Shown here piece by piece: positions 60,775-64,000 of a stretch of 64,000 bases of DNA (position 1 is the stretch's first letter; each line of letters begins with the position of its first letter). A program made the translations under genes and the position numbers. The stretch comes from Bacillota bacterium (GTDB taxonomy: Bacteria; Bacillota; Clostridia; Lachnospirales; Lachnospiraceae). Location: positions 1 through 64,000 of the forward strand of contig JAEYRK010000001.1 in assembly GCA_023435645.1 (NCBI GenBank), given 5' to 3'. A model generated the notes under the pieces. It was not told where the DNA came from and did no database searches. It saw nothing but the letters and a program-made list of their open reading frames with translations.

Positions 60775-60803
60775 ATTATAGTGCATCCATGCTTTAATAA
60801 CAA
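60775..60803 (-). promoter_or_regulatory. Promoter of pta-ackA
   Basis: On the minus strand TTGTTA (60798-60803) and consensus TATAAT (60775-60780) are 17 bp apart. The leader to the pta ATG is about 65 nt, with an AAGGAG ribosome binding site. Confidence 0.8.
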
Positions 60804-60854
60804 GTATTTTTTGTTAACTTTATCAGGTATTTGGTATCATATACTTGTCTTTTT

Positions 60855-60884
60855 TTGGAGCTTTCGATATAATCTAGCTATATT
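60855..60884 (+). promoter_or_regulatory. Possible promoter of tmcAL with overlapping dyad
   Basis: TTGGAG (60855-60860) and TATATT (60879-60884), spacing 18 bp. GCTATAT (60877-60883) and ATATAGC (60891-60897) form a short dyad over the -10 region. Confidence 0.4.
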
Positions 60885-60997
60885 ATACTGATATAGCCAA
60901 ATTAAGGATTGGACATACATTGATGGAATAATCCACGGTCTATTTTCACTATATATATGAATAAATGACAGAATTTTGCAGCATGCTGGAGGTTATT

Positions 60998-62332
60998 ATG
61001 AAGGTTACAGGCATCATCGTGGAATATAATCCATTCCACAACGGCCATAAATATCATATTGAAGAGGCTAGGAGGCTCACCGGGGCAGATTATGTAGTCG
61101 CAGTGATGAGCGGTAATTTTGTCCAGAGGGGAACTCCTGCCATCATAGACAAATATAGCCGCACCAAAATGGCGCTAAATAACGGTGTGGACCTCCTACT
61201 GGAGCTGCCGGTCTGCTATGCCACCGGCAGTGCAGAATACTTTGCCATGGGCGCCGTTTCCCTCCTAAGCAAGCTGGGAATCGTAGATTATCTGTGCTTT
61301 GGAAGTGAATGCGGGGACATTGCATTACTGGAGGAAGCCGCTGATTTACTGCTTCAGGCACCGGAGCTTTATGAGAAAACTCTGTTCTCTTATGTGAAGG
61401 AGGGCTTGACTTACCCGGCAGCCAGAGCAAAGGCTGTGGAGCATATGTATGCTTCCTCCGAGACCCCTGAGGCTTACCAAAAGGTCGCTTCTGTATTATC
61501 CGAGCCCAATAATATCCTAGGCCTTGAATACATCAAGGCTCTGAAAAAACTCTCCTCCACCATAGCACCGATTACAATTACCAGGCAGACCGCTCATTAC
61601 CATGAGGCAACTCTATCCGATCAGAGGCACGAAGCTGCTCCTACCTTTTCGCTATCATCCTTATCTAAGGACAATGACAAAAATGATGGGCATGTGATTA
61701 GCTCCGCTACTGCCATAAGAAATGCTCTTCAGACCGCGGACCATGGCCTTGGGTTATCAGGAGTTCGCAGCAGCGTACCGGAGGATGTCTATGCAATCCT
61801 TAAGGAGCAGTATCATATCTCCTATCCTATCACGGAAGAGGATTTTGCACAGATACTCATCTATAAGCTATTGACTGAGAGCAGCAGCTCCCTCACATCC
61901 TATGTGGATATCAGTCCCGATCTGGCAGACCGAATGATGAATATTCAGAATACCTACCTCAGTATCGCAGAGCTGACGAAGCAAATCAAGACAAGAAATG
62001 TAACCCACACCAGGATCAGCCGCGCCTTGGCCCATCTTCTCCTTAATATTACGGATGATACCCTTCAGGATTACATGAAAAACGGCTGCTCCTTCTATGG
62101 AAGAGTCCTGGGCTTAAGGAGAGCATCCTCCCAGCTCCTCAGAAGAATTACAGAGATTGGCCACATCCCGGTCATAACGAAGGTGTCGAGAGCAGACAGT
62201 ACGCTGGAACCCTTAGGCAGGCAGATGCTTGCCGAGGATATCTTCGCGTCCCATATCTATAACCAGGCTGTCTATGGGAAGTATAACACGGCTTTGTTAA
62301 ATGAATATAAACGTGGAATAATCATCCTGTGA
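60998..62332 (+). CDS. tmcAL: tRNA(Met) cytidine acetate ligase TmcAL
   Basis: TmcAL forms N4-acetylcytidine at the wobble position of elongator tRNA-Met from acetate and ATP. The 444-aa product begins MKVTGIIVEYNPFHNGHKYHI, the nucleotidyltransferase HxGH motif, then VAVMSGNFVQRGTPAIIDKYSRTKMAL, and FGSECGDI. GGAGG precedes the ATG at 60998; the frame to 60965 adds ten atypical residues. Proximity to acetate kinase genes is fitting but may be coincidental. Confidence 0.95.
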   Translation: MKVTGIIVEYNPFHNGHKYHIEEARRLTGADYVVAVMSGNFVQRGTPAIIDKYSRTKMALNNGVDLLLELPVCYATGSAEYFAMGAVSLLSKLGIVDYLCFGSECGDIALLEEAADLLLQAPELYEKTLFSYVKEGLTYPAARAKAVEHMYASSETPEAYQKVASVLSEPNNILGLEYIKALKKLSSTIAPITITRQTAHYHEATLSDQRHEAAPTFSLSSLSKDNDKNDGHVISSATAIRNALQTADHGLGLSGVRSSVPEDVYAILKEQYHISYPITEEDFAQILIYKLLTESSSSLTSYVDISPDLADRMMNIQNTYLSIAELTKQIKTRNVTHTRISRALAHLLLNITDDTLQDYMKNGCSFYGRVLGLRRASSQLLRRITEIGHIPVITKVSRADSTLEPLGRQMLAEDIFASHIYNQAVYGKYNTALLNEYKRGIIIL

Positions 62333-62484
62333 CCTGATATGATCCTCCTGCTGATATATCATCTATATAGTAACACTCATCCGTTCTATCATGACCTCCC
62401 GGCAATCAGATGAAAGCCAGTATGTAAATTACTTGAATATTTACCCATTTAATGGTACTATATATATATAGGAGGCGGTTATAC

Positions 62485-62610
62485 ATGAATTGGATTGTAA
62501 TATCACAAGTATTGGTCTCAATTATTTTATTAGCCTTTTTAGTATTTACGATATATGCCCTGGTTCTCATAATAAAAGCATGCAAACTATATATAAAGAA
62601 ACACATATAG
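62485..62610 (+). CDS. 41-aa single-helix membrane peptide
   Basis: The frame starts MNWIVISQVLVSIILLAF, has one continuous hydrophobic helix (residues 3-32) and ends in a basic tail, KACKLYIKKHI. An AGGAGG site lies 9 nt before the ATG, so it is probably translated. I do not know its family. Size and layout resemble type I toxins or small regulatory membrane peptides. A bidirectional terminator follows. Confidence 0.6.
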   Translation: MNWIVISQVLVSIILLAFLVFTIYALVLIIKACKLYIKKHI

Positions 62611-62657
62611 ACAGGGTTGGTTGGCTTTATGCATTGTAAGGACATTCATTTGTAATC

Positions 62658-62690
62658 AAAGAGTGCACTTCCTGTTGAGGTGCACTCTTT
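62658..62690. terminator. Bidirectional terminator between small peptide and pepF
   Basis: AAAGAGTGCAC (62658-62668) and GTGCACTCTTT (62680-62690) form an 11-bp stem with an 11-nt loop. The stem has A-rich and T-rich ends suited to both directions. The rest of 62333-62743 holds only the 41-aa frame. Confidence 0.7.
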
Positions 62691-62743
62691 GTTATTCAAA
62701 TATAATTTTTATAACTTCTGCGTGAAAGCATAACAGAATTTTA

Positions 62744-64000
62744 TCACTTCATCAGCTCTTCCATCTGATCCAGCAGCTCCTTAAACAGGGCCAGCGCCTG
62801 ATTTACCGGTTCCTTCGTGCTCATATCAACCCCTGCTGCCTTCAGAAGCTCGATCGGATAGTTGGAGCTGCCGCTGCTTAAGAAACGGATATAATCCTCC
62901 ACTGCGGGCTTCCCTTCCTTAAGAATTCTTCTGGACAGGGCAATTGCTGCCGAATAGCCGGTAGCATACTGATACACATAAAAGGCAGTATAGAAATGAG
63001 GAATTCTTGCCCACTCCATATCAATCTCAGGATCGATTACGATATCCGGACCGAAGTATTCCACATTCAGATCATGATAGATCTTACACAGGGCATCCGC
63101 TGTCAGGCTCTCACCCTGCTCCACCATCCGGTGGGTAATCATCTCAAACTCCGCGAACATCGTCTGACGGAACAGTGTCCCCTTGAATTTCTCAAGGAAA
63201 TGATTGATCAGGTAGGCCTTCTGCTTCTTATCCTCCGTGTTCTTTAGCATATAGTCAATCAACAGTGCCTCATTACAGGTGGAGGCCACCTCTGCCACGA
63301 AGATCTTATAGCCCGCATAGACATAGGGCTGTGTCCTGTCCGATAAATAGCTGTGGATTGCATGCCCCATCTCATGAGCCAGGGTAAATACATTATTCAG
63401 AGTCTCATTATAGTTTAGGAGAACAAAGGGATGGGTTCCGTAGGCACCCCAGGAATAGGCTCCGCTCCGCTTATTCTCATTCTCATAGATATCAATCCAA
63501 CGGCTCTGATAGCCCTCCTCAAGAATCCTCCGATATTCCATACCCAGAGGCTCCAGTCCCTTGGCAACAAGCTCCTTTGCTTCTTCAAAGGGTAGCTCCA
63601 TCTTGATATCCTGTACCAGAGGGGTATAAAGATCGTACATATGAAGCTCCGGGAGGTTCAGCAGCTTCTTCCGTAAGGTCACATAACGGTGCATCAGCTC
63701 CATATTATCATGAACCGCGGAAATCAGGTTCTGATAGACCTCCACCGGAATATTGGTACCATCCAGCGCTTTCTCCAGGGTAGATTCATATTTTCTGGTC
63801 TTGGCAAAGAAGGATTCCTGCTTTACATTGGCACTGAAGGCAGCAGCTAAGGTATTCTTAAAGCTCCCGAAGGTGGAATAGACTCCTTCAAAGGCCTCCT
63901 TCCTCACTCTCCGGTCATTGCTTTCCAATAGCTGTCCATATCTTCCATGGGTTATTCTGACCAGCTCGCCGTTCTCATCCCTTATTTCAGGGAATTTGAT
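62744..64000 (-). CDS. pepF: Oligoendopeptidase F (partial, N-terminus outside window)
   Basis: A zinc M3B metallopeptidase that degrades peptides in the cytoplasm. The visible 418 residues contain the active site TLAHEMGHAIHSYLS near the middle of this part, the second ligand region VAEVASTCNEALLIDYML and the C-terminal YATGYSAAIALSRRIL. The frame runs open through the right edge; an internal Met at 63928 is not the true start. Full-length members have about 600 residues, so some 180 are missing. Confidence 0.95.
   Translation of the reverse strand: MKFPEIRDENGELVRITHGRYGQLLESNDRRVRKEAFEGVYSTFGSFKNTLAAAFSANVKQESFFAKTRKYESTLEKALDGTNIPVEVYQNLISAVHDNMELMHRYVTLRKKLLNLPELHMYDLYTPLVQDIKMELPFEEAKELVAKGLEPLGMEYRRILEEGYQSRWIDIYENENKRSGAYSWGAYGTHPFVLLNYNETLNNVFTLAHEMGHAIHSYLSDRTQPYVYAGYKIFVAEVASTCNEALLIDYMLKNTEDKKQKAYLINHFLEKFKGTLFRQTMFAEFEMITHRMVEQGESLTADALCKIYHDLNVEYFGPDIVIDPEIDMEWARIPHFYTAFYVYQYATGYSAAIALSRRILKEGKPAVEDYIRFLSSGSSNYPIELLKAAGVDMSTKEPVNQALALFKELLDQMEELMK

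Overview
The window looks like part of the chromosome of a spore-forming, anaerobic Firmicute, most likely a Lachnospiraceae (clostridial cluster XIVa) relative. The evidence is gene content and order: mtaB-ireB-ruvX-DUF1292-fur-RNase J-mltG-like-trmR-U32, yceD-rpmF, pta-ackA, ruvAB, zapA, a sporulation sigma factor, Gram-positive ribosome binding sites and sigma-A promoters. The taxon is inferred, not proven. Nearly all genes lie on the minus strand.

Layout. 1-4.2 kb: type IV pilus genes pilB, pilT and pilC (pilC cut by the left edge). 4.7-6.3 kb: an ABC-F ATPase. 6.6-19.0 kb: the centrepiece, a sigK gene split by an 11,822-bp skin-type element. 19.2-26.8 kb: a conserved tRNA-modification/RNA-turnover/Fur block. 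27-44 kb: an HPr-like protein, thiI and its cysteine desulfurase, a murein peptidase, an LCP protein, pepD, an UPF0210/ACT pair, a metallo-beta-lactamase-fold protein, coaE, polA, a zinc-finger anti-sigma-like protein, tRNA-Leu(CAA), an acetyltransferase and a pair of unrecognised genes with a divergent small transcript. 44.5-56 kb: Nudix hydrolase, PBP2-like/FtsW-RodA pair, a large U32 peptidase, zapA, ruvAB and an unusual CmpB-cardiolipin synthase fusion. 56-64 kb: YprB-like exonuclease, rpmF-yceD, ackA-pta, tmcAL, a small membrane peptide and pepF (cut by the right edge).

The main discovery. The N-terminal part of sigma-K (codons up to Asn95, ending at 18758) and its C-terminal part (from 6938 downward) are interrupted at a shared AATG and would rejoin in frame into a 207-213 residue sigma-K. 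The insert carries a large serine recombinase next to the C-terminal sigK end and a 67-aa gene near the other end, a candidate excision (directionality) factor. Its cargo is a nitrogenase-like operon: DUF2292, NifH-like, cysteine synthase, NifK-like, NifD-like, SsuABC/TauABC-type transporter, NifX-like and NifB-like. The NifD-like protein keeps all three P-cluster cysteines and both cofactor ligands (Cys283, His452), but the residues matching nitrogenase Gln191 and His195 are Val and Tyr. With cysteine synthase and a sulfonate-type transporter in the operon, and no NifEN or NifV, I infer reduction of an organosulfur compound for sulfur scavenging (compare methylthio-alkane reductase) rather than nitrogen fixation. 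Excision in the mother cell would restore sigK and put the metabolic operon on a circle in a dying cell, while the spore chromosome keeps it.

All assignments come from reading the sequence and from family knowledge; no searches were run.
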